Part shown: positions 27,195-35,904 of the stretch, one piece after another
Position numbering within the stretch: position 1 is the first letter of the stretch
Layout of the letters: each line of letters begins with the position of its first letter
Origin: an uncultured Anaerolineae bacterium
GTDB lineage: Bacteria; Chloroflexota; Anaerolineae; J036; Brachytrichaceae
DNA: 64,000 bases
Direction: 5' to 3'
Assembly: GCA_937959265.1 (NCBI GenBank)
Contig: CALGMA010000020.1
Location: forward strand, 1 to 64,000
The notes under the pieces: model-generated
What the model was told of the DNA's origin: nothing
Seen by the model: only the letters and a program-made list of their open reading frames with translations
Databases searched by the model: none
Program-made: the position numbers and the translations under genes

Positions 27195-27974
27195 TCACCA
27201 TTTGCTTCCGGCGAAGAACCCGCCATCTACATAGATCGTCTGGCCGGTGAGGTAGCTGGAGGCGCGCGAAGCCAGCAACAGCGCCACGCCGGCCATCTCT
27301 TCGGGCAAGCCGGGCCGTCGCATGGGGATGCGGTCCAGCAACCACTTGCTGCGGCGCTCGTGGCCCCACAAGCCCTCGCGCGTGAGTTCGGTCATCAGAA
27401 AACCCGGCGCCAGACAGTTGACTTGGATGTTGTACTCGGCCCATTCCACCGCCATCGAGCGGGTGAGCGCGTCCAGGCCGGCCTTGGCGATACCGTACAC
27501 CGATACATTGGCCAGACCGGTGCGGATGGTTGCCGAGCCGATGTGGATAATCTTGCCGCCGCCCTGCGCGATCATGAATGGCGCGATCGCTTGGCTGAGG
27601 AAGAACGCCCCGCGCACATGCACGGCCATGATCTCTTCGTATTCGGCCTCGGTGAATTCCAGGATCGGCTTGCGATAGTTGATGCCCGCGCAGTTCACCA
27701 AGATGTCCACTCGTCCGAACGCTGTGACCACATCGTGCGCCAGCTTGCGCGCCGCTGTCACTTCGCTCACGTCGGCGGGGAAGACCTCGACGCGCACAGG
27801 CAATCCCGCGAACACCGCGCGCCGCGCTTCGAGCTTGTCGGCGTGCTTGCCGTTCAGCGCGATGTGCGCGCCGGCCTGTGCATATGCTGTAGCGATGGCC
27901 ATGCCGATGTCGCCGCTGCCGCCGGTGATCAGAGCCACTTTGTCCTTCAGCGAAAAGAGTTCGTCGTTCGTCAT
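27195..27974 (-). CDS. SDR family oxidoreductase
   Basis: A 259-aa classical short-chain dehydrogenase. The cofactor motif is T-G-G-S-G-D-I-G, the structural motif is N-C-A-G, and the active site is S in I-G-S-A-T with Y-G-I-A-K. C-terminal I-Y-V-D-G-G-F closes the fold. It resembles 2-deoxy-D-gluconate/gluconate 5-dehydrogenase-like SDRs, and in this cluster a polyol, ketose or lactol is the probable substrate. It lies between the transporter genes and the apnO-like gene. Confidence 0.88.
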   Translation of the reverse strand: MTNDELFSLKDKVALITGGSGDIGMAIATAYAQAGAHIALNGKHADKLEARRAVFAGLPVRVEVFPADVSEVTAARKLAHDVVTAFGRVDILVNCAGINYRKPILEFTEAEYEEIMAVHVRGAFFLSQAIAPFMIAQGGGKIIHIGSATIRTGLANVSVYGIAKAGLDALTRSMAVEWAEYNIQVNCLAPGFLMTELTREGLWGHERRSKWLLDRIPMRRPGLPEEMAGVALLLASRASSYLTGQTIYVDGGFFAGSKW

Positions 27975-27979
27975 GATCC

Positions 27980-28083
27980 TTCACGTTTCACGTTTACGTT
28001 TTGTGTTGGTGTAGCCAATCGTAAAGCGCGAAGCGTGAAACGTAAACCGTAAGACGTAAGACGCAGGACGCAAGACGCAACGA
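27980..28083. repeat. two facing heptad repeat blocks in an intergenic gap
   Basis: The left block reads TTCACGT, TTCACGT, TTACGTT, TTGTGTT. The right block (28021-28083) reads GTAAAGC, GCGAAGC, GTGAAAC, GTAAACC, GTAAGAC, GTAAGAC, GCAGGAC, GCAAGAC, GCAACGA, nine 7-bp steps. The blocks are roughly inverted relative to each other and could fold together. They fill almost all of the gap between the SDR and permease genes. Confidence 0.75.
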
Positions 28084-28088
28084 GTTGC

Positions 28089-28958
28089 TCATTTCACTGC
28101 TCCCAGCGTCAGGCCGGTCGCCAGGTAGCGCTGCATGAGCAATGTGGCGATCACAACCGGTAGCGTAGCGATGAGCGACACGGTCGCCGCCTCGCCCCAG
28201 AAAGCCGCCTCCGGCCCAAAGTAGGATGTGAGTTTGACCGGATAGGTAATCACGTTCGTGCGCGAGAGCACTAGCGCGAACAGGAATTCGTTCCAGTTGA
28301 AGATGAAGGTGAAGATGCCAGTGGCGATCAGTCCCGGAGACGCCAGCGGCAACGTGATCGAGACAATCGTGCGCAAGCGCGATGCCCCGTCTACCTGCGC
28401 GCTTTCTTCGACTTCGACCGGCACTTCGCGGATATACGAGCGCATCATCCAAACAACGAACGGTAGGCTGAACGTGGCATAGAGGATGATCAGCCCGTGG
28501 AAAGTGTCCACCCAGCGCAAAGCACGGAAGAGCAGAAAGACCGGAAACACCACCGACACCGGCGGCAGAAAGCGCTGGGAGAGGATCCAGAATGCGAAAT
28601 TGTTGCCGCCGGTGTTGAAGCGCGCCAGGCTGTATGCTGCTAGCGTGCCGACGATGAGGGCGATCGCGGTCGCGCCGGTAGTCACAATTAAGCTGTTGCC
28701 AATCGCGGTGAGCCCACCGGTGCGAATCACCTTATCCAGGTTTTGCACGATGTTCGGGTTGGCTGGGATCCAAACCGGTGGATTGCGGAAGTACTCGCTG
28801 GAGCTTTTGAAGGCGATCGTGGCGATCCAGAACGCCGGGAAGCTGAAGAAGATCAGCGCTGCGGCGAGCAGCGCATAGCGCCAGGCATAGTTGCGCACTA
28901 TGAGCTGGCGGCGATGTGCTGCGGCCGGCGTGAGTGGTTTGACGGCGCTTGTCGTCAT
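28089..28958 (-). CDS. carbohydrate ABC transporter permease (MalG type)
   Basis: A 289-aa inner-membrane permease, six membrane segments. ATG at 28958 overlaps the preceding permease stop (ATGA). The EAA loop is V-E-E-S-A-Q-V-D-G-A-S with L-P-L-A-S-P-G after it; the usual first Ala is Ser. It is part of the importer inside the putative apiose/apionate island, so it probably takes up apiose, an apioside or a related sugar acid. No ATPase gene is present in the island. Confidence 0.9.
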   Translation of the reverse strand: MTTSAVKPLTPAAAHRRQLIVRNYAWRYALLAAALIFFSFPAFWIATIAFKSSSEYFRNPPVWIPANPNIVQNLDKVIRTGGLTAIGNSLIVTTGATAIALIVGTLAAYSLARFNTGGNNFAFWILSQRFLPPVSVVFPVFLLFRALRWVDTFHGLIILYATFSLPFVVWMMRSYIREVPVEVEESAQVDGASRLRTIVSITLPLASPGLIATGIFTFIFNWNEFLFALVLSRTNVITYPVKLTSYFGPEAAFWGEAATVSLIATLPVVIATLLMQRYLATGLTLGAVK

Positions 28959-29854
28959 GCTATGCGCTCCTGATTTGCCGACATGCGCCGCCATAGCATG
29001 GTGATGGCGACCGATACGATAACGATGAGGATCAATGTCAGCGCAGCCATGTAGCTGATGCGGAAGTTGCGAAAGCCTACCGAGTAGGCGTAGAGCGAGA
29101 CCGTCTCGGTCATCGTTCCCGGACCGCCGTTCGTCAGTGCGAAGACGATGTCGAACACCTTGAAGGCGTCCAGTGCCCGGAAGAGAATCGCCACTGCCAT
29201 CACCGGCCATACCAGCGGCAGCGTGACGAAGCGCAGCGTTTGCCAGTTCGATGCGCCGTCCATCTCCGCTGCTTCACGATACTCTGGGTTGATCGCCGCT
29301 AGCCCGGCCAGCAGTGCCAAGAACATGAACGGCGTCCACTGCCAGATCTCGGTCATGAAGATCGCCGGCCATACCGTGATTGGGTTAGCTAGCCAGACGA
29401 TTTCGACCGGCCGGTCGGCGATCCAGCCCAGCACCTGGTTGATCGGGCCGTACTGCGTATCCCACAGCATCCGCCAGGTGTAGCCGACGATCAGCGGCGC
29501 GATCACGACCGGAAGGATCAAGAGAGGCGTGATGAAGCGCTTGCCCGGCAAATGCCCCACCAGCGTCTGCGCCAGGATGAAGCCCAGCAACAATTCGGCA
29601 GTCACGCACACGACCATGATCAACGCGGTGTTGCCCAGCGCGTTCCAAAAGCGCGCGTCGCGCAGCACGTCGAGATAGTTCTTAGGGCCGACGAACGTAC
29701 CGACCGGAGTGCGAACGTCAATGTTCTGGAAGCTGACGACGACCGAATAGAGCAGCGGGAATAGCGCGATGCACAAGATCATGATCGTCGCTGGCGCGAC
29801 GAGCGCGTATTTGCCGCTGAGTCGTCTGTGCCAGGTGCAGGGCTGGAGGGTCAT
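28955..29854 (-). CDS. carbohydrate ABC transporter permease (MalF type)
   Basis: A 299-aa inner-membrane permease, six membrane segments. The EAA loop is Y-R-E-A-A-E-M-D-G-A-S with L-P-L-V-W-P. It is translationally coupled to the MalG-type partner and separated from the binding-protein gene upstream by a 73-bp heptad repeat block that can fold into a hairpin. Confidence 0.9.
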   Translation of the reverse strand: MTLQPCTWHRRLSGKYALVAPATIMILCIALFPLLYSVVVSFQNIDVRTPVGTFVGPKNYLDVLRDARFWNALGNTALIMVVCVTAELLLGFILAQTLVGHLPGKRFITPLLILPVVIAPLIVGYTWRMLWDTQYGPINQVLGWIADRPVEIVWLANPITVWPAIFMTEIWQWTPFMFLALLAGLAAINPEYREAAEMDGASNWQTLRFVTLPLVWPVMAVAILFRALDAFKVFDIVFALTNGGPGTMTETVSLYAYSVGFRNFRISYMAALTLILIVIVSVAITMLWRRMSANQERIA

Positions 29855-29858
29855 GGTC

Positions 29859-29922
29859 GGTTACAGGTTACGGGTTACAGGTTGCAGGTTGCGCGTTACA
29901 GGATCACCTGCAACCTGTAACG
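29859..29922. repeat. heptad repeat block with inverted end, between binding protein and permease genes
   Basis: The plus strand reads GGTTACA, GGTTACG, GGTTACA, GGTTGCA, GGTTGCG, CGTTACA, then GGATCAC and the inverted CTGCAAC, CTGTAAC. The inverted units can pair with the direct ones, giving an RNA hairpin at the usual stabiliser position in a sugar ABC operon. Confidence 0.8.
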
Positions 29923-29927
29923 GTGAC

Positions 29928-31490
29928 TTACGGATATGCGTTTGTGCCCAGTTGCTTTTGCCAGTCTTCGTAAGCCGCTTTCTGGCTTCCTGCGCCGATG
30001 CGCTCGGTGATGGCGTTCCACTCCTCGGCGGCTTTGTCCAGCGCTGCCTTCGGGTCGCTGCCGGCGTAAGCTGCAGTGATGGCGCGGTCCAGCGCTTCCT
30101 CGTATTCACGTGCGCCAGGGATGCCCAAATCAGCCAGGCCGTTGGCGGCGCCTTCCTGGAGCACCTTCAGATACTCTGAGGCGTTCGGCCATAGCTTGGC
30201 ATACTCTGGATCGTTGAAATGGCTCATGCGATAGGGGTCGCGCAGCGCGAACGGGATCTTCACGCGCTGTCCGCTGATCTCCGGGCTGGTCAGCCACTGG
30301 ATGAACGCGTAGGCGGCTTCTTTGTTCTTGCTGTTCGATGAAATGCCGAGCATGAAGCCGACTGCCAATTCAGAATGACCGCCCGGCGACACGGCGTAGC
30401 CCACCTTGCCTGCGACGTTGGTCTTGGGTACCCATTCCAATTGTTTGCTCTCTAAGCCGTATCCCTCACTCCAGCGGCCGATCGGCGGCCAAGTGATGAT
30501 CATGCCCAGTTTGCCGTCCATCCAGGCTTGCAGCACCTCGACGAAGCCCCACTTCTCGATGCCCGGCGGCATGTGCTTGTTGGCGTTCACCATGTCGGTC
30601 AGCGTCTTCACGCCGATGTCGCTGTTGATGGCCGCCTTCATGTCGGCGTCGAAGAAGCGACCGCCGTTGCTGCGGAACTGCTCGTAGAACCACAGATAGG
30701 TGTTGCCGGCGGTGCGTTGGATGGCGCATCCGTATTCGTTATTGGCCTTGCTGCGCTCGGTGAAGAAGCTGCACACTTCGTCCCACGCCTGCCAGGTCTT
30801 CGGTGGAGCAAGCTCACGGTTGTACTTGGCCTTGAAGTCCGCCTTGTTCTTGTCGTCCTCGAACCAGTCGCGGCGGTAGTACATGACGAAGACGTCGCCA
30901 TCGTCCCACAAGCCGTAGGTTTTGCCTTTCCACTGCTGATACTTGGCGTAGGTGGAGTGCAAGTCGCTCAGGTCGTTCTTGTCCATATACTGCTCGATGT
31001 AGGCGTCGAGCGGTTCGAGCACGCCGCCGTCGGCCAGATCCGCTAGCCAGGTGGGTGCGAAGTTGAGCACATCGTAGGCGCCGCCGCCGGCTTGGTGATC
31101 GGCTACTGCTTTAGAGAACAGCTCAGTGAATGGTGTCTCGATCACGTTGACCTTCACGCCGGTCAGCCGTTCGAACTCCGGCGCGCTGAACAACAGCGGG
31201 TCCTGAGACTGCAACCCGGCCTCCCAAGTCACATTGAGCGTCACGCCGGCGTACTTCTTGGCTAGCTCGATGGCTCGCGCTGCAGAGCCTCCCGTTTTGG
31301 GCGGCATGGCGGTCATCACGGCTGCAGCAGCCACTTGTTCGGCCTGGCCTTCGATTTTGCCGACCGGATCTGCCGGGCGAGTTGCCTCGGCAGCCGGTGG
31401 CGGGGCAGCGGGCGGCGCGGCGCATGCTGTCGCAACGATCGCGCTAGCGATCGAAATGGCGAACATATGCTTCAGGGCGTTCATGTTCAT
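29928..31490 (-). CDS. sugar ABC transporter substrate-binding lipoprotein
   Basis: A 520-aa family 1 solute-binding protein, longer than the usual 420-460 aa. Start at ATG 31490 after AGAGGAG. The signal peptide ends A-T-A-C-A-A-P, giving a lipidated Cys near residue 23, followed by a Pro/Ala linker. The mature part has Y-D-V-L-N-F-A-P and a Trp-rich T-W-Q-A-W-D region expected of a carbohydrate cleft. As receptor of the importer in the island, apiose-type ligands are the working guess. Confidence 0.88.
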   Translation of the reverse strand: MNMNALKHMFAISIASAIVATACAAPPAAPPPAAEATRPADPVGKIEGQAEQVAAAAVMTAMPPKTGGSAARAIELAKKYAGVTLNVTWEAGLQSQDPLLFSAPEFERLTGVKVNVIETPFTELFSKAVADHQAGGGAYDVLNFAPTWLADLADGGVLEPLDAYIEQYMDKNDLSDLHSTYAKYQQWKGKTYGLWDDGDVFVMYYRRDWFEDDKNKADFKAKYNRELAPPKTWQAWDEVCSFFTERSKANNEYGCAIQRTAGNTYLWFYEQFRSNGGRFFDADMKAAINSDIGVKTLTDMVNANKHMPPGIEKWGFVEVLQAWMDGKLGMIITWPPIGRWSEGYGLESKQLEWVPKTNVAGKVGYAVSPGGHSELAVGFMLGISSNSKNKEAAYAFIQWLTSPEISGQRVKIPFALRDPYRMSHFNDPEYAKLWPNASEYLKVLQEGAANGLADLGIPGAREYEEALDRAITAAYAGSDPKAALDKAAEEWNAITERIGAGSQKAAYEDWQKQLGTNAYP

Positions 31491-31813
31491 ATCGCTTTCT
31501 CCTCTTCTTTCTGTAGACGGAATACGAGACGCAGACATCACTGCTCACGCAGGCGACGAGTTCAACGACCTGCATGAGGTTTGTGTTGCCCGCCTTGCGC
31601 AAATGAACGTTTGTGATTGCCCGGCAACTGAACCTGCGAGGAAGGTTCTCGGGCCGAGCATACTTTCATCGAGTCATGTCGCAGATCGTTTGCAGTGCAT
31701 CACCTCCTCAGAGAACCAGAAGTCAGACGTCAGATAACCGATCGCCATTCTCCGTTCTCAACTCTCAACCCTCAATTCTCAACTCTCAATTCTCAATTCT
31801 CAATTCTCAATTC
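31491..31813. other. 323-bp intergenic region with heptad repeats, otherwise no gene seen
   Basis: Between the PanE-like gene and the binding-protein gene. It holds the binding-protein Shine-Dalgarno, a minor heptad stretch (AACCAGA, AGTCAGA, CGTCAGA, TAACCGA at 31715-31742) and most of the long repeat block at 31755-31831. I see no convincing ORF or RNA gene in it. Confidence 0.6.
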
Positions 31814-31831
31814 TCAATTCTCAATTCCAAA
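31755..31831. repeat. long heptanucleotide tandem repeat (unit TTCTCAA)
   Basis: Ten consecutive 7-bp units: TTCTCAA seven times, CTCTCAA twice and CCCTCAA once, then a degenerate TTCCAAA. The last units overlap the 3' end of the PanE-like gene (stop at 31814-31816), so the repeat encodes its final residues. The same unit in opposite orientation occurs four times at 35054-35081. Confidence 0.92.
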
Positions 31832-32749
31832 CGTCTCCTCCAACGACTTGATCAACCACACCATTGTGTCGTTGTAGGGTGTGGGAATGCCGAAGCGCCG
31901 GCCGGCTTCGACGATCGCGCCGTTGATCACATCAATCTCGGTGCGACGCTTGTGCTCGATGTCGGTCGGCATTGAACCCTTGAGGGTCGGCGCGATGCGC
32001 TCCAGCAAGCCCGTGATCGCATACCATCGCTCGTCGTAATCCATCGGAATGCCCTGAGCGTGGGCCACTGTGACCGTCTCCCTGAGCAGCGCGGCCATCA
32101 AGTCTTTCATGCCTTGATGTTCGATCAGCTTGCACGCCTCCCAGGCGAAGATCGCTGCCGTGGGCAATGTGCAGGCGTTCAGCGCCAGCTTCGACCAGAT
32201 CTCTTTCATCACACTGTCCGATTCGGTCACCTCGAAGCCTGCCGTGCTGAGCGCCTTGGCGAAGGTATGCACGCGTGCGCTTGCGCCGGCGGGCAGCTCG
32301 CCGACATACGTCATGCCGGCACCGCCTTGCAGCACATGGCCGAGGCCTCGGAGTGCGCCGCTGTTGTAGGTCACACCGCAGAAGACTTTGTCGTCGCCGG
32401 CGATGGCTTGAATCCTGGACGCGTTCCCCCAGCCGTTCTGCAGCGACACCACGGCTGTGTTCGGCCCAATCATCGGTAGCGCTGCCCTCACAGCGTCCTC
32501 GGTGTGGTAGCACTTGGTGAACACCAGCACGTAGTCCTGCTCGCCGGTGCTCGCCGGGTCGGTTGTCGCGCGCGGCCTGGTGAGGATTCGGTCGCCCGAC
32601 TTGTCTTCGATGATCAAGCCTTGCGCATTGATGTGAGCGACTGCAGCCGCGTTCACATCCACCAGCGTCACGTCATAGCCGGCGTGGGCCAACCGTCCAC
32701 CGAACACAGCGCCCATCGCGCCAGCGCCGCCCAATACTGTAATTTTCAT
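31814..32749 (-). CDS. ketopantoate reductase family protein (ApbA/PanE-like)
   Basis: A 311-aa NADP-dependent reductase from ATG 32749. The N-terminal motif is L-G-G-A-G-A-M-G, the catalytic Lys region is L-A-L-N-A-C in the second domain, and Asn/Glu binding residues are in the C-terminal helix bundle. The true PanE makes pantoate for CoA. In a sugar-catabolic run a paralogue reducing a branched 2-keto or 3-keto acid is equally likely, so no symbol is given. The 3' end is formed by a heptad repeat. Confidence 0.8.
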   Translation of the reverse strand: MKITVLGGAGAMGAVFGGRLAHAGYDVTLVDVNAAAVAHINAQGLIIEDKSGDRILTRPRATTDPASTGEQDYVLVFTKCYHTEDAVRAALPMIGPNTAVVSLQNGWGNASRIQAIAGDDKVFCGVTYNSGALRGLGHVLQGGAGMTYVGELPAGASARVHTFAKALSTAGFEVTESDSVMKEIWSKLALNACTLPTAAIFAWEACKLIEHQGMKDLMAALLRETVTVAHAQGIPMDYDERWYAITGLLERIAPTLKGSMPTDIEHKRRTEIDVINGAIVEAGRRFGIPTPYNDTMVWLIKSLEETFGIEN

Positions 32750-32779
32750 GTCGCTTCCTCGCTCACAACAACGCTTTTC

Positions 32780-32844
32780 ATCACGAAGTGATGAAGACGC
32801 AGGGGAGTTTGGGAATAGCGCGTTCATGTCTTCGTGGTTTAACC
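32780..32844. repeat. palindromic CACGAAG-type repeat element
   Basis: CACGAAG and GATGAAGACG on the left face CATGTCTTCGTG on the right. It is related to the element at 22576-22647. It spans the gap between the PanE-like gene and the epimerase and overlaps the epimerase stop codon. Confidence 0.5.
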
Positions 32845-33837
32845 GTTAGCCGCGCTGTGATATCGCTGCGTCGTCTCGATATACTCCCTGATCCCTTCGC
32901 GGATGTCGCTGAACTTCACCCTGTAGTTCAGTTGCTCCTCCGCCGGCTTCATGTCGTGCACGCCACGATATTTGATGCCCAGCTTATCTTGCTCTGACAA
33001 CCCGCTATCTATCTCGATCTGTGCTTCGGGAATGAACTCTCGGATGATCTCTGCTACCTGGCCGGCAGTAGCCAGCTTTTGGCCGGTTGCGGCGTAGAAC
33101 ACGCGGTGTTTGAGCCGGTCAGCCGGCGCGTTGAGTGCTGCCGCAGCGATGCCGGCGATATCGTGCACGTGCGTGTAGTCACGCGGGAACTCGCGGCCGC
33201 TGGTGAAATGCACCGGCTCGCCGCGCACAGCCGCGTCTACCATCGTGTTGATGAAGATGGTCGGGTTGGTGGTGTAGAAGCCATACGCCGCCGAAGGCCG
33301 GATGATGACGAAATCCAGCCCGTAGCTGCCGTGATACGTCCAGCAAAACGCCTCGCCGGCTACTTTGGCTGCGCCATATGCACCACTGCCCGGTCCCTGA
33401 TCTGCCATCAGCACCGGATGGTTCGCATCTATCGGCTGATATTGGATCGCCGGCAATACGCCGATTGAGCTGAAGAACACCAGCCGCTCGATGTCAGAAA
33501 GCCGGCATGCCTCGAGCACGTTGATCGTGCCCACGACCATCACGTCGAACGCCATCTTCGGGTTGCGGTTCAGGCTCAGCAAGTCAATCGGCGCGGCGAG
33601 ATGCGCAATCTTGTTCGGCTTGTGCTTTTTGATCACCGCCATCAACTGCGGCCAGCTTTCGATGCCACCCGGTTCGAAGGCGACGCTGCCCTTGTAGGGG
33701 GTAATCAGCCAGTCGAGCTGTGGACCCCAAGGGCGCATGTCATAGTTGATTACGCGGTCGCCGCGCTCGACGACTTGCTTGGTCAGGTGCGTTCCGATAA
33801 AACCGGATCCGCCGATGATCAAAACTGTGTCTGCCAT
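32839..33837 (-). CDS. NAD-dependent epimerase/dehydratase family protein
   Basis: A 332-aa extended SDR from ATG 33837 (M-A-D-T-V-L-I-I-G-G). The cofactor motif is G-G-S-G-F-I-G, the active-site Y-x-x-x-K is Y-G-A-A-K, and an upstream Ser is in F-F-S-S-I-G. Extended SDRs act on nucleotide sugars, sugar acids or lactones, and in the apionate context a sugar-acid dehydrogenase is possible. It is intact, unlike the deleted homologue at 21282-21773. Confidence 0.85.
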   Translation of the reverse strand: MADTVLIIGGSGFIGTHLTKQVVERGDRVINYDMRPWGPQLDWLITPYKGSVAFEPGGIESWPQLMAVIKKHKPNKIAHLAAPIDLLSLNRNPKMAFDVMVVGTINVLEACRLSDIERLVFFSSIGVLPAIQYQPIDANHPVLMADQGPGSGAYGAAKVAGEAFCWTYHGSYGLDFVIIRPSAAYGFYTTNPTIFINTMVDAAVRGEPVHFTSGREFPRDYTHVHDIAGIAAAALNAPADRLKHRVFYAATGQKLATAGQVAEIIREFIPEAQIEIDSGLSEQDKLGIKYRGVHDMKPAEEQLNYRVKFSDIREGIREYIETTQRYHSAANG

Positions 33838-33860
33838 GGCTCGATGCAAACCTCATGCGA

Positions 33861-33937
33861 GTCGTATGTCGTATCGCGTATTTCGTCGGTGTGCGCATTG
33901 ACACAAGACGTAAGGCGCGAAACGCAAAACATGAAAT
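33861..33937. repeat. heptad repeat blocks upstream of the epimerase
   Basis: The left block reads GTCGTAT, GTCGTAT, CGCGTAT, TTCGTCG (33861-33888). The right block reads ACAAGAC, GTAAGGC, GCGAAAC, GCAAAAC, ATGAAAT (33903-33937). The right block resembles the GTAAGAC block at 28021-28083. It occupies the 122-bp gap downstream of the apionate lactonase-like gene. Confidence 0.65.
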
Positions 33938-33959
33938 GTGGATGCGATATCGTTGTTGC

Positions 33960-35858
33960 TCATGCGTCAATCCTTGCGATGGCACAGGGGGGCAGTGTGA
34001 TCGTCCGATCGCCAAATGGCGTACCTGTGTCGGCGCGCCAGGCTTCCGGTCGTTGCATGGCGCGATTTGCTGATGCCTCATCAAGCAGCTTGATTCGCGA
34101 ATTCGACGGCAGGCCGTGCAGCGTCACTGTCTGCGGCCTGTCGGTCAGGTTGGCCAGCAAGATGCGCAGGCGCTTCCCCCTGCATAACACCAAACCCTCT
34201 ACAGCCAGAGGGTCGCTCGACCGAGATGCAACGACCCGGCCGCCGAACTCGGCCACATCGGCAAAGATGTGATACGTTGGAAAGACGATGCGCCCATTCA
34301 TCACGCCGCGCTTGCCGGTCGTCTCGTAGATCGTGATGCTGCTCGCACCGCCGGCCTGTGCAATGTGCTTCAAGCTGGCGACCGTCCAGCCTGCGCCGAA
34401 CAGCGACATCTGCCGAGGATCGAACTCGCCGCGTCGGTCGTCCGGTTCCGGCCCGGGGTCGCCCAGCGTCCAGCGCGGCTTGAGCGTGATCGGTGTGATG
34501 GCGAGTGGGGCGCCTTTGGCGAAGGCCTTGTAGGTGCGAATCGTCTCCCCTTGTGCTTCGGGTGATTCGGCAAGCGAAGCGTGGTCGAACGCGTGCACCT
34601 GCGGGTTGAACGAGTAACACAAGCCGTCCACCAGATCCCGCATCGCACGGCTTGGGCGGTTGCAATTCAGCTCGGTGAAGAACTTGTTGGTGCCGCTGTA
34701 GATGACGGCGCGTTTACCCAAGCAGCGCCGCGCGAGCGCCAGCCAGCGTTCGCCGGTGCGGTTCTCGCTGCGATGGAAGACGAGATAACGGGCGATAGGC
34801 GCAGACGTGCTGTGGCGTGCCTCTTCAAAAGCTGTCAATTCTCCTTCCGCGTCGTCCGATACGAACAGACCGATCTCCAACGCTGCGCCGAGTGCCTTGG
34901 CCTGCTTCGCCGCACGCTTCAGCCTGGCCAGCCAGTCCTGCGCCCACATCGGTAGGTCCACACGTAGATGTGCCAGTTTCAACGCACGTAACCGCTCGAT
35001 CTGCCTCGCCGTGAGCGTCTTGCCATCGGCGGAGACGCACATGCCTACCTTTGGAATTGAGAATTGAGAATTGAGAATTGAGAAAGTAGTCCCCCCGCAC
35101 GGTCGTATCTTGATTCTTGACTCTTGGTTCTTGCTTCTATCAACTTCCAACGTCAGCGTGATCTTCTGCCGCAACCGCTCGCCGGCTTTCACTTCGATGG
35201 GGAAGGGCAGTCGCAGCGGCGTGCAGTAGGTCTTGTACGAGCCATCGGTCCAGTTGCGCTGGTCTTCCATCTCGAAGACCTCTCCTTCAAACGTGATGCG
35301 CAGCCACGCGCCTGGTGCGATCTCGTGGCTCAGCGCGCGCATCTCGTCGAACGGTGAGACCGGCTTGATGACGCCGTCAATCACCATCTGCGGCGCAATA
35401 CGACGGGGAAAGGTGGCCTCGGCGATCGTCCCGTCCACCTTCTCGATGCGCGCCCGCGCGCCGGCCAGACGCGTCGGATGCAGTACGCACAGGCCCAGCC
35501 TGTTGCGCCGGAAAGTGCAGCGCGCGACGCCGTCGAAGGTGAACGCGATCGTCCCGTTCGTGTCGCCGGTTAGATGCCCTTCCCAGACGAAGTCAATGTC
35601 GTTCAGCCGGTTCTCGCATATGTAGCGCGCCTCGAACACCTCTTCGCCCGTGTCCACATGGACGTCGCTGAGGACATTCGGCGCTGTGCCCCAGGCGCGG
35701 TCGCGTGTGGCGACATAGATGCGCCGCACGACCTCGCGCTCACCGTAGCGGACGTAGCGCAGGTCGCCGTTCTCATAGATCATCGTCAATGGCCCGGCGC
35801 GCAGCGGAATACGCTCCGGCACGGGTCGTTCGCTGCCAAACAGGATTCGGCTATCCAT
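33960..35858 (-). CDS. apnL: D-apionate lactonase (ApnL)-like protein
   Basis: A 632-aa protein matching the three-part ApnL family: A-G-P-L-T-M-I-Y-E-N-G-D-L-R-Y-V-R (21-37), R-D-R-A-W-G-T (52-58), L-G-L-C-V-L-H-P (121-128), M-E-D-Q-R-N-W (197-203), then a TIM-like middle domain and a small C-terminal beta domain. ApnL opens D-apionolactone to D-apionate. Residues 241-269 are an extra linker encoded by heptad repeats (35054-35137). It lies next to the Gfo/Idh/MocA dehydrogenase that would supply the lactone. No signal peptide, so cytoplasmic. Confidence 0.75.
   Translation of the reverse strand: MDSRILFGSERPVPERIPLRAGPLTMIYENGDLRYVRYGEREVVRRIYVATRDRAWGTAPNVLSDVHVDTGEEVFEARYICENRLNDIDFVWEGHLTGDTNGTIAFTFDGVARCTFRRNRLGLCVLHPTRLAGARARIEKVDGTIAEATFPRRIAPQMVIDGVIKPVSPFDEMRALSHEIAPGAWLRITFEGEVFEMEDQRNWTDGSYKTYCTPLRLPFPIEVKAGERLRQKITLTLEVDRSKNQESRIKIRPCGGTTFSILNSQFSIPKVGMCVSADGKTLTARQIERLRALKLAHLRVDLPMWAQDWLARLKRAAKQAKALGAALEIGLFVSDDAEGELTAFEEARHSTSAPIARYLVFHRSENRTGERWLALARRCLGKRAVIYSGTNKFFTELNCNRPSRAMRDLVDGLCYSFNPQVHAFDHASLAESPEAQGETIRTYKAFAKGAPLAITPITLKPRWTLGDPGPEPDDRRGEFDPRQMSLFGAGWTVASLKHIAQAGGASSITIYETTGKRGVMNGRIVFPTYHIFADVAEFGGRVVASRSSDPLAVEGLVLCRGKRLRILLANLTDRPQTVTLHGLPSNSRIKLLDEASANRAMQRPEAWRADTGTPFGDRTITLPPCAIARIDA
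35054..35137. repeat. heptad repeats inside the apnL-like coding region
   Basis: GAATTGA occurs four times in tandem (35054-35081), then a 28-bp spacer, then TTGATTC, TTGACTC, TTGGTTC, TTGCTTC (35110-35137). The two blocks use different units but the same 7-bp period. On the coding strand they specify a Ser/Asn/Gln/Ile/Lys-rich linker between conserved domains. Confidence 0.88.
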
Positions 35859-35904
35859 AGCTTCGTTTGTCTGTGATTCGGCGCTATTCCTGTGCGCGTC
35901 CCGG

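Noticed and set aside
27163-27984. Second minus-strand frame over the SDR gene
   Set aside because: It is the +1 shadow of the SDR. The SDR frame carries the full cofactor and catalytic motifs.
31755-31831. Possible CRISPR array
   Set aside because: Units are 7 bp with no spacers, and there are no cas genes in the window. It is a short tandem repeat.
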